Shown: positions 1 through 9,631, counted from the stretch's first letter. The stretch: DNA of 64,000 bases from Candidatus Bathyarchaeota archaeon (GCA_026014545.1 JAOZIH010000001.1:186001-250000); one strand, 5' to 3'. Notes: generated by a model from the sequence alone, not told the origin. Numbers and translations are program-made.

Positions 1-1
1 C

Positions 2-355
2 GAAAAGAGGGTTATGACCATAGCCATAAACGTTCCGAGTAAGCGGTTTAAGGTAAAGGATATTGTGAAAATTGAGGGACGAGCGCTGAACACTGAGGAG
101 GTTAACAAAATTGCGTTAGTGGCGCCTCATGCAACTATTAACATTATTAGGGATTATTGTGTTGTGGAAAAGTTGGAGGTTAAATTGCCTAAAGTGATCG
201 AGGGCATATTAAAGTGTGTAAATCCGGCGTGTATAAGCAACAGTAATGAGCCTGCTGTTTCTAAATTCTATGTGCAGAGTGAGGAGCCGCTGTTGTTGAA
301 GTGTCATTATTGTGGATACCTTTTGGAAAGGGCGGATGTGCTACAGAATCTCTAA
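2..355 (+). CDS. pyrI: Aspartate carbamoyltransferase regulatory subunit, 5'-truncated by window edge
   Basis: Regulatory chain of aspartate transcarbamoylase, the first committed step of pyrimidine synthesis. The reading frame is open to the window edge, so the true start lies upstream. What is visible is the end of the nucleotide-binding domain (NVPSK, then KDIVKIEGR) and the complete C-terminal zinc domain with four cysteines in two pairs (CVNPAC and CHYC), which bind the structural Zn that holds the chain to PyrB. The family is about 150 residues, so roughly 35-40 are missing. pyrB is expected just upstream. Identification rests on these motifs and is firm. Confidence 0.93.
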   Translation, partial: EKRVMTIAINVPSKRFKVKDIVKIEGRALNTEEVNKIALVAPHATINIIRDYCVVEKLEVKLPKVIEGILKCVNPACISNSNEPAVSKFYVQSEEPLLLKCHYCGYLLERADVLQNL

Positions 356-408
356 TATGTATCTGCTATTATTCGGAAGGTATAGTAAAGTTTATATCTT
401 AAGATGTA

Positions 409-450
409 ATATTGTAGAATCAACAATATGTCTGTAAATAGACATATTGT
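409..450. promoter_or_regulatory. Perfect 10-bp inverted repeat plus a third half-copy, between pyrI and the next gene
   Basis: ACAATATGTC (423-432) and GACATATTGT (441-450) are perfect reverse complements around an 8-nt AT-rich centre. A further half-site ATATTGT sits at 409-415, so the 7-mer occurs three times in alternating orientation. It lies about 25 bp before the Shine-Dalgarno of the following gene. It could be an operator for a dimeric regulator or a hairpin ending the pyrI transcript. The sequence alone does not decide. Confidence 0.5.
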
Positions 451-486
451 ACACCTGTAGAACAAAAATACAAAAAGGTGAAAAAC

Positions 487-801
487 ATGATAATGATAAT
501 AGCCCTATCCGCAACATGGATCTCCTTCACAGGCTATCTAATATGGTATGTAGCAGTAGCCAAACACAATGTACCAATCACTCATGAAGAAGCAAAAACA
601 TTATGGAAAATCCACAAAAAAACCACACACTGCAACGGCCACAAATGGCGCCCCATCCCGCTTCGAAACGGCAAAATAGCCGGTTTCGAATGCGAATGCG
701 GCTACAAATACAGACAAACTCGACCAATAGTATCAAGCACCAGAAAAGATATTTATGCCACCTACAGGAACCAAGCAGGATTTCCGGTCACAACCTATTA
801 A
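487..801 (+). CDS. Small membrane-anchored protein with Cys/His cluster, function unknown
   Basis: I do not recognise this family. An N-terminal hydrophobic segment of about 25 residues (MIMIIALSATWISFTG onward) would anchor it in the membrane. The soluble tail is basic and carries a possible zinc site: a Cys and two His around THCNGHKW, then CECG about 20 residues on. I start it at the ATG at 487 rather than the GTG at 478, because that GTG is part of AGGTGA (476-481), a good ribosome binding site 5 nt before the ATG. The protein is 104 residues. It stands alone between pyrI and the convergent YkgJ-type gene. Confidence 0.6.
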   Translation: MIMIIALSATWISFTGYLIWYVAVAKHNVPITHEEAKTLWKIHKKTTHCNGHKWRPIPLRNGKIAGFECECGYKYRQTRPIVSSTRKDIYATYRNQAGFPVTTY

Positions 802-827
802 GTAAACCATCTTTCACTCAAGGACGG

Positions 828-1256
828 TTACTGCTGCTTCCCCATTCTTAGACGCGCCAACCTAAACAACTTCTTGAAATAGTTTTTACTCAAAACAGCC
901 CCTTTATTTATTCCCTTACATTCAGATGGGTAAAGAAACGTGTACCTTCCATCAGCGACGCATTTAAGTTCAAATGGATAAAACCTACAGATCAAGGGCC
1001 TTACCGAATAAATTCGGCAGCCGCAGTTTTCGAAAAAGACGCATTTCCCCTCTTTCTTTTTCATTTCGTAACTGTAAGGCTCTTTACCCTCAACTTTTAC
1101 GGCAAACTTCACAATCGATTGTGCAGTAGCCACGCCGATTTGCTCAGCTTCTTCGCTTAAAAGAAGAATGTGCCGTGTCTTCTTTTCAGTGTCACCGCAG
1201 CATACTCCGCATCTTATGCAGCGAAAACGCACCCCATCGGGGTAATCAAAGCTCAT
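828..1256 (-). CDS. YkgJ-type zinc/iron-chelating Cys-cluster protein
   Basis: The cysteine pattern of the YkgJ / UPF0153 family is complete: FRCIRCGVCCGD near the N terminus, then CVFFENCGCRIYSVRPLICRFYPF in the middle. These proteins bind a metal ion or iron-sulfur cluster, and the biochemical role of most members is unknown. I place the start at the ATG at 1256, preceded by GAGATG; the alternative is a TTG five codons further upstream. The length of about 142 residues is normal for the family. It is transcribed convergently with the membrane protein on its left. Confidence 0.8.
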   Translation of the reverse strand: MSFDYPDGVRFRCIRCGVCCGDTEKKTRHILLLSEEAEQIGVATAQSIVKFAVKVEGKEPYSYEMKKKEGKCVFFENCGCRIYSVRPLICRFYPFELKCVADGRYTFLYPSECKGINKGAVLSKNYFKKLFRLARLRMGKQQ

Positions 1257-1411
1257 TCGACATCTCAGCAAACCTACAAATTGCTAAGCAGCAATAAAAA
1301 CTTAATAGCCACTGATGCCACGAAAGTATATATTGCAAAATTCGGAATAACGTGTTATTAGCTCTTGCACATAGCTATCTCAATGGGGAGAAAGCGAGAA
1401 GGCAGTTAAAC

Positions 1412-1516
1412 ATGAAATGTCCAGTTTGCAGTAACAAAGTAGATGTTGACATAAAACAGAAGGTAGCGCGATGCCACACATGCGGATGGCACAAGAGTTT
1501 CCTCAAAACAATCTAA
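1412..1516 (+). CDS. 34-residue zinc-ribbon miniprotein
   Basis: A short reading frame encodes MKCPVCSNKVDVDIKQK followed by ARCHTCGWHKSFLKTI. Two CxxC knuckles (CPVC and CHTC) 14 residues apart make a compact single zinc ribbon, and there is little room for anything else. No good Shine-Dalgarno lies at the usual distance (GGGGAG is 20-odd nt upstream), so start and expression are uncertain. Its stop overlaps the stop of the convergent MazG gene by 4 bases. Miniature zinc ribbons of this kind are common in archaea as nucleic-acid or protein-binding accessory factors. No specific function can be assigned. Confidence 0.6.
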   Translation: MKCPVCSNKVDVDIKQKVARCHTCGWHKSFLKTI

Positions 1517-1833
1517 CCATTCAGAAACTTTACTCTGTGTCCCTCACCGTACTGATATGGTCTGCTACGATTTTTGTCAAGCTTCTTCTTGAACATATCG
1601 TCCATGTTCACTGTTGGACACGCCAGTCGACTTGCATCTAAAATGTAAAATATGGTGTCAATGAGTTCCTCTGCTATTTTCTCTTCTGACTCGCCTTTTT
1701 TCCAAGCATCACTTGCTTCACCTAACTCAATGAAAGCAAAAAGGAGTTTTTTGGGAATGTCCTCTGGCTTGTTATAGAAGCCCTTTTCTATAACGAGCGA
1801 TTCTATTTCTTTTTTCATTTCTTCCAAATGCAT
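1513..1833 (-). CDS. MazG-like nucleotide pyrophosphohydrolase
   Basis: Single-domain MazG/all-alpha NTP pyrophosphohydrolase, which hydrolyses (d)NTPs to NMP and PPi as housecleaning. The paired acidic helices that bind Mg2+ are visible as ELGEASDAWKKG and EELIDTIFYILD, the ExxE and ExxD signatures. I take the ATG at 1833 (MHLEEMKKEIESL), preceded by AAGGGG; a TTG at 1860 and an ATG at 1854 are alternatives. The length of about 106 residues fits the short single-domain class. The gene appears monocistronic, and the substrate cannot be read from sequence. Confidence 0.82.
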   Translation of the reverse strand: MHLEEMKKEIESLVIEKGFYNKPEDIPKKLLFAFIELGEASDAWKKGESEEKIAEELIDTIFYILDASRLACPTVNMDDMFKKKLDKNRSRPYQYGEGHRVKFLNG

Positions 1834-2166
1834 TTCAAACTTTCCCCTTAACATGATCAAATGATGTTTAGTGTTTTTATATACTTTTTAGCAATTTTCA
1901 TAGATCAAGTTTATCCACGGCATTCTGCAATAAGCCTCTAAGGCTAAAAATGGCGAATTTTACGGATTTCTCTGCCTTACATGGCTTAATGCAAATGCCT
2001 AAATTTTGTTTAGATGATTATTCTGTCTATTATTTCGAGTATGGGTGATTAAATGTCCTTATTTTATTTTCTTAAACGTTTTATGCGAGTTAAGGATAAA
2101 ATAATTGTAAATAGTAGGTATTTGTGTCCAATATCTGCGAAGCATCCCGAAATGACAGCCAAAAAT

Positions 2167-2260
2167 AAGTTTGGGTCGGGCGGGCGAAGTTGACAGGCGG
2201 AGATGGGCAGTCCTCCTCCAGAGTTCACTCATGATTCCGCTGTCAACTCGCCTAAACTTT
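2167..2260 (+). ncRNA. Candidate structured RNA: long hairpin in the 500-bp spacer before galT
   Basis: The spacer 1861-2388 has no gene. Within it AGTTGACAG pairs with CTGTCAACT (9 bp), flanked inside by CGGA/TCCG and outside by GGCG/CGCC and AAGTTT/AAACTT. The helix is interrupted only by single-base bulges and one 5'-side internal loop. The apical 30-odd nt are pyrimidine-rich. The region is far more GC-rich than its flanks, which is typical of stable RNAs in an AT-rich archaeal genome. Strand is not known. I see no clear C/D, H/ACA, SRP or RNase P signature. Confidence 0.4.
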
Positions 2261-2388
2261 TAATTTTCATAAGTATGGCTAATAGCCGTTTAATTTACGC
2301 TTTTAGGGCACACCATTAAGTATGTGGGTGTTTTCGGAAACGCTAAAATGCCGCTAGTGTATCTCTAATTCGACGGGTGCTTACCTTA

Positions 2389-3432
2389 ATGGCTTATAAT
2401 GAGTTAAGAAAAGATTATTTGCTAAACCGCTGGGTCGTGATTGCCACCGAACGTAGCAGAAGACCCACAGACTTCGCTAAACAAAAAACTGAGGCAGCGC
2501 AAGGCAGCATCTGCCCTTTATGTGTAGGCAATGAGCATATGACGCCGCCAGCAGTTTTGCTTTACTTGAAACAGCAGAACGGCGAAATAAAAAAAGGCAA
2601 AGATGGTGATGGCACGCGCCCTAAGAATTGGCTTATTCGTGTTATCCCAAACCTATATCCCGCGTTTATTCCCCCAAAAGAAACGCAGAACAGGTCTCTA
2701 AGGATATTAGAGGGGGAGAATTTCGGTTACGCCATTGGGCATCACGAGGTTTTGGTGGAATCACCGAATCATGATGAGCAACCAGCGGATGCCAGCTTGC
2801 CACAGCTAAAGCACTTAATCAACGCGTACATTGACAGGCTACGAGAGTTAGCAGCGAAACCCTACGTAAAGTATGTTTCGATTTTCCGCAATTATGGAAA
2901 GGAAGCAGGTGCCTCACTTTCGCATGCACACAGCCAAATAATCACTACACCCATCATTCCAAGAATTGTGGAGGAAGAGATGGAAGCAAGCAAAAACTTT
3001 TATGAACAACACAAAAAATGTGCTTTTTGCGACATAATAAAAAAAGAAGCAAAAGGCCCACGGCTGATTCTTGAGAACACACACTTTCTGGTTTTCGCGC
3101 CTTACGCCAGCACACATCCGCTAGAATTCTGGATACTTCCCAGGAAGCACGATATAAACATGCTTAACCTAACAGATGCTGAAGTAACCGCATTCGCTGA
3201 AACTTTAAAAATAACCCTAAAAGCGTTAAAAGATGTTGTGAATGATCCACCCTACAATTATGGCTTCCATTTGGCGCTTGACAACGCCGCAAAGAGCTAT
3301 TATCATTGGCATTTGGAAGTTTACCCGAAACTAGCTATCTGGGCAGGGTTCGAAAAAAACACTGGAGTATACATAAACACTGTAAAACCCGAGACCACCG
3401 CAGTAGAGCTTAGAAAAGCAATAACAGTTTAG
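2389..3432 (+). CDS. galT: Galactose-1-phosphate uridylyltransferase
   Basis: Leloir-pathway enzyme exchanging UMP between UDP-glucose and galactose-1-phosphate through a uridylylated histidine. The HIT-fold active site HAHSQ lies near residues 179-183, the second half carries HWHLEVYP near residue 306, and CPLC near residue 42 fits the zinc site. The N terminus NELRKDYLLNRWVVIA is typical for archaeal members. I prefer the ATG at 2389 over a GTG at 2377, since family members begin just before NELR. The stop overlaps the convergent debranching-enzyme stop by 4 bases. Length 347 residues is normal. Related nucleotidyltransferases acting on other sugar phosphates cannot be excluded. Confidence 0.9.
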   Translation: MAYNELRKDYLLNRWVVIATERSRRPTDFAKQKTEAAQGSICPLCVGNEHMTPPAVLLYLKQQNGEIKKGKDGDGTRPKNWLIRVIPNLYPAFIPPKETQNRSLRILEGENFGYAIGHHEVLVESPNHDEQPADASLPQLKHLINAYIDRLRELAAKPYVKYVSIFRNYGKEAGASLSHAHSQIITTPIIPRIVEEEMEASKNFYEQHKKCAFCDIIKKEAKGPRLILENTHFLVFAPYASTHPLEFWILPRKHDINMLNLTDAEVTAFAETLKITLKALKDVVNDPPYNYGFHLALDNAAKSYYHWHLEVYPKLAIWAGFEKNTGVYINTVKPETTAVELRKAITV

Positions 3433-5483
3433 AATTGCAGCAACTCTTTCTCGTATCTCGGCCCAATCTGCAGCACATCTTCCAAGTAAGCCCGCAATGG
3501 TTCAGCGACGCTCCAAGCTTGCGCGATACAACCGCGTGGCGTATGCGGCGGGTCACCGTCAAAAATTTCGCTTAAAGTGCCAAGTCCTGCTTGAGTGAGC
3601 TGTTGAGTAAATAAAGGCATTAGAAGATTCTGCAACTCTTGCGCGCTGCTACTTTTTGTCTTATGAACTGACGTTACATAGGGACCAAGTAGCCAAGGCC
3701 AAACAGTACCGTTATGATATGCTTGATCTCTGCTTCGCCTATCACCCACGTACATACTCTTATACTTTGGGTCTCCTCGCGCTAGAGTTCGTAAACCAAA
3801 AGGTGTTAAAAGCTCTCGACGAACCACATCGACAATACGCTTGCATTTCTCAGCCTCTGGCATAGCGAAATCCAGCGCTACCGCGATTATTTGATTAGGC
3901 CTAAGTGATGCATCGCAACCTGATTCGTTGATTACATCAAACAAAAAACCACCTTCACTATTCCAAAATTTTTCATTGAAACTCTTTCGTGCAGCAAGCG
4001 CCATTTCAGCGTATTTTTCGGCCAAACTTTTTTCCTCAAACTTTTCAGATAGTTGCTGCATCGTCATCAGCGCGTTATACCATAATGCTTGTATTTCTAC
4101 CGCCTTTCCAGTCCGAGGAGTAATCGCTTTACCATCCACTTCCGCATCCATCCATGTAAGCCGCGACCCATGAGCAAGTAAACCGTCGCTGTCTAAATGT
4201 ATTCCGAAATCAGTGCCGCGCTCATAATATTCGACAATTCTTTTCAGTCCTTCCCAAAGCTGTTTCTGAACAAAATTGAAGTCGCCTGTGTACTTCAAAA
4301 ACTGCAAAACAGCATTAACGTACCATAACGTAGCATCAACCGTATTATAGAAGGCTTCACCACACCTATCCTCTACGCAGTTAGGGATTAATCCTCGCTT
4401 AGAGTACGCCATAAAATTTAGGAGAATATCCCGCGCATCTTCAAATCGGCCCGTCACCAGCAATAAGCCAGGGAGAGAAACGAATGTATCCCGACCCCAC
4501 GTTTCAAACCAGAAGTAACCAGCTAAAACTGAAGGTCTGCTATCAGAACCTTTGACAACGAAGGTATCTGCGGCTAAAAGAAGCCAATTCAGCCAATCGC
4601 TTGCTACCACATTACTATGCTTATCGTAAAACTTAGCTAATAAGCTCGCGCGCCACGCAATCTCGGATGCCGACTGTGCCTTAACGCTGCTTATTGAATT
4701 TCCAAGTGTTTCCAGCACTGTAGCGCATTCTTGGCTATTTTCGCTTGCCGCTGAAATTATAGCAAACTCGGTCAGCCCATGCGGCAATTCCAGTTCAAAG
4801 TATCCTGGCTGATAGCAATCATCCAAGTGACTTTCGCCTCGATTGGCTTCTTCACGATAGTATAAGCGCTCTATCCAAACAGGCTTCTCAACGAAATTGC
4901 CGAGGGTAGTTTGGGCAGAAATAGTAGCCTTTGGCGCATCAAAGCTTACTGTTACTTTGTTGCTCTCCTGCTGCTGACTGAAACTCATAGAGGCTCTCTG
5001 TCTAACGGAGTGAAAGTGTCTACATGTGAGTAATGGAAAAATTCTAAATGTTACAGCCTCATTGTTGTTGTTTAATACTTGGTAGATTACCGCTACAGCG
5101 TTTTTCTTTTTAGGCATAAAAATTGTCTTTTTGACTTCGACAGCGTGCACAACGTAATTATATTCGGGAAAAGGGGATACTGAAAACTGGTTCAGGAACA
5201 GGTGGCCTTTTGGATGAATCGCGTCATGGAACTCGTTAACGCCAAGTTGCTGAACAGTGTTACCGACTTGAATAGTTTCGTCCAATTTTGCGAGACAGAC
5301 TGTGCGGTCTCCAGGTGGATGCAAAGAAGCGACTAGTAGGCCATGATATTTTCTTGTGTTTAAGCCTAAAACAGTGCTGGCTGCATAGCCGCCTAACCCG
5401 TTTGTGATAAGCCACTCTTTCTGGACGGCATAATCAAAATTCACAAGCTCTTCTCTAGCGAGGCGTATGATGGGCAATTCCAT
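3429..5483 (-). CDS. Archaeal glycogen debranching enzyme (amylo-alpha-1,6-glucosidase type)
   Basis: An N-terminal GDE_N-like domain (EWLITNGLGGYAASTVLGLNTRKYHG and on) is followed by a C-terminal six-hairpin glucosidase domain. The latter is recognisable by AGYFWFETWGRDTFVSLPGLLL, TWMDAEVDG, YHNGTVWPWLLGPY and GTLSEIFDGDPP, which hold the acidic catalytic residues. At 684 residues it matches the single-polypeptide archaeal enzymes. It probably removes branches from glycogen in the cytoplasm. It is the last gene of a tight three-gene set (tpiA, DUF89, GDE) with only 1 base to the gene before it, which ties it to central sugar metabolism. Confidence 0.9.
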   Translation of the reverse strand: MELPIIRLAREELVNFDYAVQKEWLITNGLGGYAASTVLGLNTRKYHGLLVASLHPPGDRTVCLAKLDETIQVGNTVQQLGVNEFHDAIHPKGHLFLNQFSVSPFPEYNYVVHAVEVKKTIFMPKKKNAVAVIYQVLNNNNEAVTFRIFPLLTCRHFHSVRQRASMSFSQQQESNKVTVSFDAPKATISAQTTLGNFVEKPVWIERLYYREEANRGESHLDDCYQPGYFELELPHGLTEFAIISAASENSQECATVLETLGNSISSVKAQSASEIAWRASLLAKFYDKHSNVVASDWLNWLLLAADTFVVKGSDSRPSVLAGYFWFETWGRDTFVSLPGLLLVTGRFEDARDILLNFMAYSKRGLIPNCVEDRCGEAFYNTVDATLWYVNAVLQFLKYTGDFNFVQKQLWEGLKRIVEYYERGTDFGIHLDSDGLLAHGSRLTWMDAEVDGKAITPRTGKAVEIQALWYNALMTMQQLSEKFEEKSLAEKYAEMALAARKSFNEKFWNSEGGFLFDVINESGCDASLRPNQIIAVALDFAMPEAEKCKRIVDVVRRELLTPFGLRTLARGDPKYKSMYVGDRRSRDQAYHNGTVWPWLLGPYVTSVHKTKSSSAQELQNLLMPLFTQQLTQAGLGTLSEIFDGDPPHTPRGCIAQAWSVAEPLRAYLEDVLQIGPRYEKELLQF

Positions 5484-5484
5484 T

Positions 5485-6366
5485 TTAGGGCATCAGCTTC
5501 GCGATGTTCTTATCGCGTGGCGCACAGAAATAGTTTGCTACAGGATTACATTTAGTCCTAAACAGAAGCAAATGAGGCTTAGTAAGCTTATACTCAGTCA
5601 AAGTCTCAGCATAACCCATACCCTTTGCGAAAACAAGCTCGGCGGCATCATAAACTTTCAGGAATTCTGGGGAAACCTCGCTTTTCAGCAAACCCACAGC
5701 GTCGGTGCCTGTGGTTAATATGTTATCCGCCAGCTTATCCATACCTGAAAATTCCACATCTTCCAATGTGGCATCGTTAATTACTGGCCCGCCCTTAACA
5801 ATGTATGTCACTTTCAGCCCCATGTTTTTCAGCTGCTCCACCAGCAACGTATCAAAAACAATCTCACCAGCGTTATCAGCTAAATACAAAACGCTGTTTG
5901 CCTTTTTCGCCAATTCATAAGCCTTGTCAATATCGTCTACTACCAAGTCTTTTGCTGCATCCCGAAAAGTCTTAGTCAGAGTTTTGAAGGAAAACTTGTG
6001 GCCGGGAATATCGAATTCCATTATGTTGCCCACTATGGCGCATAGGCAGGCTTTCTTAAACCGTTCCTGCTGCGTGTAACCTGCTTCCACAATTTTACGC
6101 GCATACGGCAGCATTTTCATGGCTTTCTCATTGCTCATTTTCTTGCTTCGCTTGTACGGATCATTATTGCCTGTCAACCGCTTTATCAAGCGGTCTCGTT
6201 TCGTGCCTATATCCGCTGGAATAACTGTCGGCCTGAATTCCCTGTTTAATAATTTTATAACTTCGTGTATTGCTCTGAAGCGGAGCGCAGGATTTGTTGT
6301 GGCTTCGTAAACTTCCACTGTTGCCCGCGCGAGTAAACAAGAGGCGCATTCTGCTTCAACTTTCAC
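5485..6366 (-). CDS. DUF89 / ARMT1-like damage-control phosphatase
   Basis: Metal-dependent phosphatase family acting on damaged or excess sugar phosphates. Hallmarks are a cysteine pair at the N terminus (CASC), the motif YLADNAGEIVFD for the metal and phosphate site, VKGGPVINDAT and KGMGYAET. The length of 293 residues is typical of the archaeal stand-alone form. The start is a GTG. It sits between triosephosphate isomerase (22 bp upstream) and the debranching enzyme (1 bp downstream), a context that fits repair or control of glycolytic intermediates. The actual substrate is not known from sequence. Confidence 0.85.
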   Translation of the reverse strand: MKVEAECASCLLARATVEVYEATTNPALRFRAIHEVIKLLNREFRPTVIPADIGTKRDRLIKRLTGNNDPYKRSKKMSNEKAMKMLPYARKIVEAGYTQQERFKKACLCAIVGNIMEFDIPGHKFSFKTLTKTFRDAAKDLVVDDIDKAYELAKKANSVLYLADNAGEIVFDTLLVEQLKNMGLKVTYIVKGGPVINDATLEDVEFSGMDKLADNILTTGTDAVGLLKSEVSPEFLKVYDAAELVFAKGMGYAETLTEYKLTKPHLLLFRTKCNPVANYFCAPRDKNIAKLMP

Positions 6367-6388
6367 GGCTGCTCACACATGACTATTG

Positions 6389-7078
<690 letters not shown>

Positions 7079-7186
7079 TCACCTGGGCTAGTGGTTAGTG
7101 TAAAATGTTAATATTATTTGCCATTTCCTAACACTAAATTCAATGGCAACAAACGTTTTAATTCAGAAAACACCAATGCCTACCCC

Positions 7187-7621
7187 CTAAAGAACTTGGT
7201 TCCCAGCGTTTCTTCGACACTTGGCAAGATAATCTTTAATCATCTGTGCATGCTCAAAAGCCAATATTTCAGGTAGCTCGCTTACGCTAAAAAGTTTGAT
7301 TTCGTCAATTTCGCTTTCCTGCCTTCTGATTTCTCCTCCAACAACATTCACCAGAAAACACGCGGGATAATAATCGTACTCCACGCCATCCTGCACTCCC
7401 TGCTCATGATACTCACCTATCTTGCGCACTATTTTCACATCTAAACCAGTTTCCTCTTTCACTTCGCGGACTATAGTTTGCTCAACTGTTTCGCCAGGGT
7501 CAACTCTTCCGCCGGGCAAAGCCCAAAATCCGCAGAAGGGCACAGTTCGCCGCTTGATTAGTAAAATTTTGTTTGGCGAGAAAGGGATTATGGCGGTTGT
7601 GGTTCTTCCTGCAAACTTCAT
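7187..7621 (-). CDS. Nudix hydrolase
   Basis: The Nudix box is complete as GGRVDPGE, seven residues, then REVKEETGL, matching GX5EX7REUXEEXGU. The N terminus (TTTAIIPFSPNKILLIKRR) and FWALPGG resemble MutT/ADP-ribose pyrophosphatase-like members that act on nucleoside diphosphate derivatives. The length of 144 residues is a single domain. The gene is alone, reading towards tpiA with a roughly 120-bp spacer. The substrate is undetermined. Confidence 0.9.
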   Translation of the reverse strand: MKFAGRTTTAIIPFSPNKILLIKRRTVPFCGFWALPGGRVDPGETVEQTIVREVKEETGLDVKIVRKIGEYHEQGVQDGVEYDYYPACFLVNVVGGEIRRQESEIDEIKLFSVSELPEILAFEHAQMIKDYLAKCRRNAGNQVL

Positions 7622-7734
7622 TGCGCGCGCCCCTTTGTTAAGCGGTTATTTTCATTCTTCAAGTTATTAGTATTGCAACAAAGAAGGCGTATCCTAAGAG
7701 AGAGATATGAAAAAAGAGAGCGGCAATGCGAATT

Positions 7735-8316
7735 TTAGGCTTTCTTTCCCTTCTCCAAAAGCTTGTGATTCTTCGCTGGCACAAAAACAGCCGCGGCAAC
7801 AGTGGTTGTCCACAAGCCATTTTTGTCGCCTGTAGCTGACTGCGTTATGTTGGTTGTCTTGATTATCAACCCGCTGGTTTTGAACAGTTTTTTTCTTTCA
7901 TCCCATGCTGTTTCAGGGTCAAAGGCAATGCCCATTGTGGTGGCAAGCATCGTTGCAGCCAAATCTTCCGCGTAATCGCCAGCTACCTCGTCCGTTTGCC
8001 CAAACGAGTGATGCTCAGATAGGTAGCCGTACTGGTTTTTGCCTGAAGGAATTGCCACGCCAATGGATGCGGCAACCAGCCTGTGCGGTTCGTTGGTGGC
8101 GTTTCTGGCTAAAACCACAAAGGTGATTTCGCCAGGCTGGACCATTTTCAAGCCTTGTTCGCGTGAAATCATTTCACATCCAGGAGGAACAATGCTGGAA
8201 ACGTTAACAAGATTGCAGTGATGTATACCAGCGTTTCTTAAGGCTAATTCGAAACTTTGAAGTTGCTCTTTGTGTTTGCCCACGCCCTTCGTTAGGAAGA
8301 AGTATTTAGGTATCAT
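7735..8316 (-). CDS. pdaD: Pyruvoyl-dependent arginine decarboxylase
   Basis: Makes agmatine from arginine for polyamines and, in archaea, for the agmatidine modification of tRNA-Ile2. The proenzyme self-cleaves between the two serines of NVSSIVPPG near residue 40, giving a beta chain and a pyruvoyl-capped alpha chain. That motif and the downstream GVAIPS and [18 protein letters not shown] segments are intact. The length of 193 residues is slightly longer than the 165-residue Methanocaldococcus enzyme. It is divergent from orc1/cdc6 with a 124-bp spacer between. Confidence 0.93.
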   Translation of the reverse strand: MIPKYFFLTKGVGKHKEQLQSFELALRNAGIHHCNLVNVSSIVPPGCEMISREQGLKMVQPGEITFVVLARNATNEPHRLVAASIGVAIPSGKNQYGYLSEHHSFGQTDEVAGDYAEDLAATMLATTMGIAFDPETAWDERKKLFKTSGLIIKTTNITQSATGDKNGLWTTTVAAAVFVPAKNHKLLEKGKKA

Positions 8317-8440
8317 TTTTTATATCGCAATTACGAATTGCAGTATGCATTTATTAGCCTTTTGCTTCAAAAATAATGATTAATCAGCAAATGAAAAGAA
8401 TAAGCCAAGTGTAAATATAATTAATTGAGGTTTAAATGTC

Positions 8441-9625
8441 GTGGCTCCTCCTCTGAGCGTGTTCAAAGACGAGGCAAAGCTTGATATTAACTACATTCCT
8501 CGCCGTCTGCCCCACAGAGAAAAAGAACACCGTTTGCTAATGGAATTCTTCAATTTCCTGCTGCAATCTCCAGGAAAAATGAGCCAGCGAGTTATCGTAA
8601 CAGGCGAGGTTGGTACTGGAAAAACTGCGCTTGCCCAGCGCTTTGGAGCAGACATAACCTCCGAGACAGCCAAAAAAGGGGTAAACTTTCGCTATGTACA
8701 TGTTAACTGTCGAGAGTACCGCGGCAAATTCTTTCTCATAATGCAGCATGCGCTTGCTACTTTCCGCCCGACTTTTCCAAAGAGAGGTTACTCTGCAGAA
8801 GAGCTTCTAAAAACCTTAATGCAGGTTCTAGACGAAGAAAACGCGTACATCATTCTAACCTTAGATGAAGCTGATGCCCTCATTGAGCGCGAAGGCTCAG
8901 AAACCGTTTACAAGCTAACGCGGCTGCAAGAAATAAGAACAGGCGAACCTCAGAGAATGTCGCTTATTTTCATTATGCGCGACTTGAAGGCGATAGAGAA
9001 GTTAGACGCAAGCTCAAGAAGCACAATGCAACAGAACGTAATCAGGCTGGAGAAATACCAAAAAAGTCAGCTTATAGATATTTTAACCGAAAGGGTTTCC
9101 ATGGCTTTTGCGCCGTCAACAGTCGCGGAAGACGTTGTCAGCCTTATAGCTGAGTTGGGAGTTACTGAAAATGGAAATGCCCGCTTCGCCATTGAGCTTT
9201 TATGGCGTGCTGGAAAATACGCTGACGCGGAAAACCTTGGTTCAGTTACGCCGGAATGCGTTCGGAAAGCGGTTTCCAGCATAATTCCAACTCTCAGAAA
9301 AAGCGATTTGGCTTCGCTTGGGCTTCATGAGAAACTGTTTCTGCTTGGCGCCGCCAGATTTTTCAAGGAGAACCAAAACGCCTACGCTTCATTGTCCGAG
9401 GTGGAGCAGATTTACGCCGTGGTTTGCGAGGAATTCGGTGAACAGCCGCACAGTCACACTCAACTCTGGAAGTATGTTCAATTTTTCTCTGCACTGGGCA
9501 TATTGAAAACTGAAGTTACAGCAACAAGCACACGAGGCAGAGCAACAAGGATTTCTTTGCCGTCAATATCAGCTTACGAGCTGGAGAAAGAATTAAGTGC
9601 CACTTTAGAAAAAAGGCGAAAGTGA
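8441..9625 (+). CDS. Orc1/Cdc6-family replication initiator AAA+ ATPase
   Basis: Archaeal origin-binding and helicase-loading protein. AAA+ motifs are clear: Walker A GEVGTGKTAL near residue 54, Walker B ILTLDEADALI near residue 148, and sensor-1/arginine-finger segments after. The C-terminal 120 residues form the winged-helix DNA-binding domain, ending near RGRATRISLP. The start is a GTG set by GAGGT about 8 nt upstream; the overlapping ATG at 8436 leads to a stop after six codons. Such genes often sit beside an origin. The 124-bp upstream spacer has one GCAATT/AATTGC repeat (8327-8341) but no origin-box array I can recognise. Confidence 0.9.
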   Translation: MAPPLSVFKDEAKLDINYIPRRLPHREKEHRLLMEFFNFLLQSPGKMSQRVIVTGEVGTGKTALAQRFGADITSETAKKGVNFRYVHVNCREYRGKFFLIMQHALATFRPTFPKRGYSAEELLKTLMQVLDEENAYIILTLDEADALIEREGSETVYKLTRLQEIRTGEPQRMSLIFIMRDLKAIEKLDASSRSTMQQNVIRLEKYQKSQLIDILTERVSMAFAPSTVAEDVVSLIAELGVTENGNARFAIELLWRAGKYADAENLGSVTPECVRKAVSSIIPTLRKSDLASLGLHEKLFLLGAARFFKENQNAYASLSEVEQIYAVVCEEFGEQPHSHTQLWKYVQFFSALGILKTEVTATSTRGRATRISLPSISAYELEKELSATLEKRRK

Positions 9626-9631
9626 GGCGTC

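Noticed and set aside
8317-8440. Replication origin beside orc1/cdc6
   Set aside because: The spacer is short, with one small inverted repeat and no origin-recognition-box array or clear unwinding element that I can identify.
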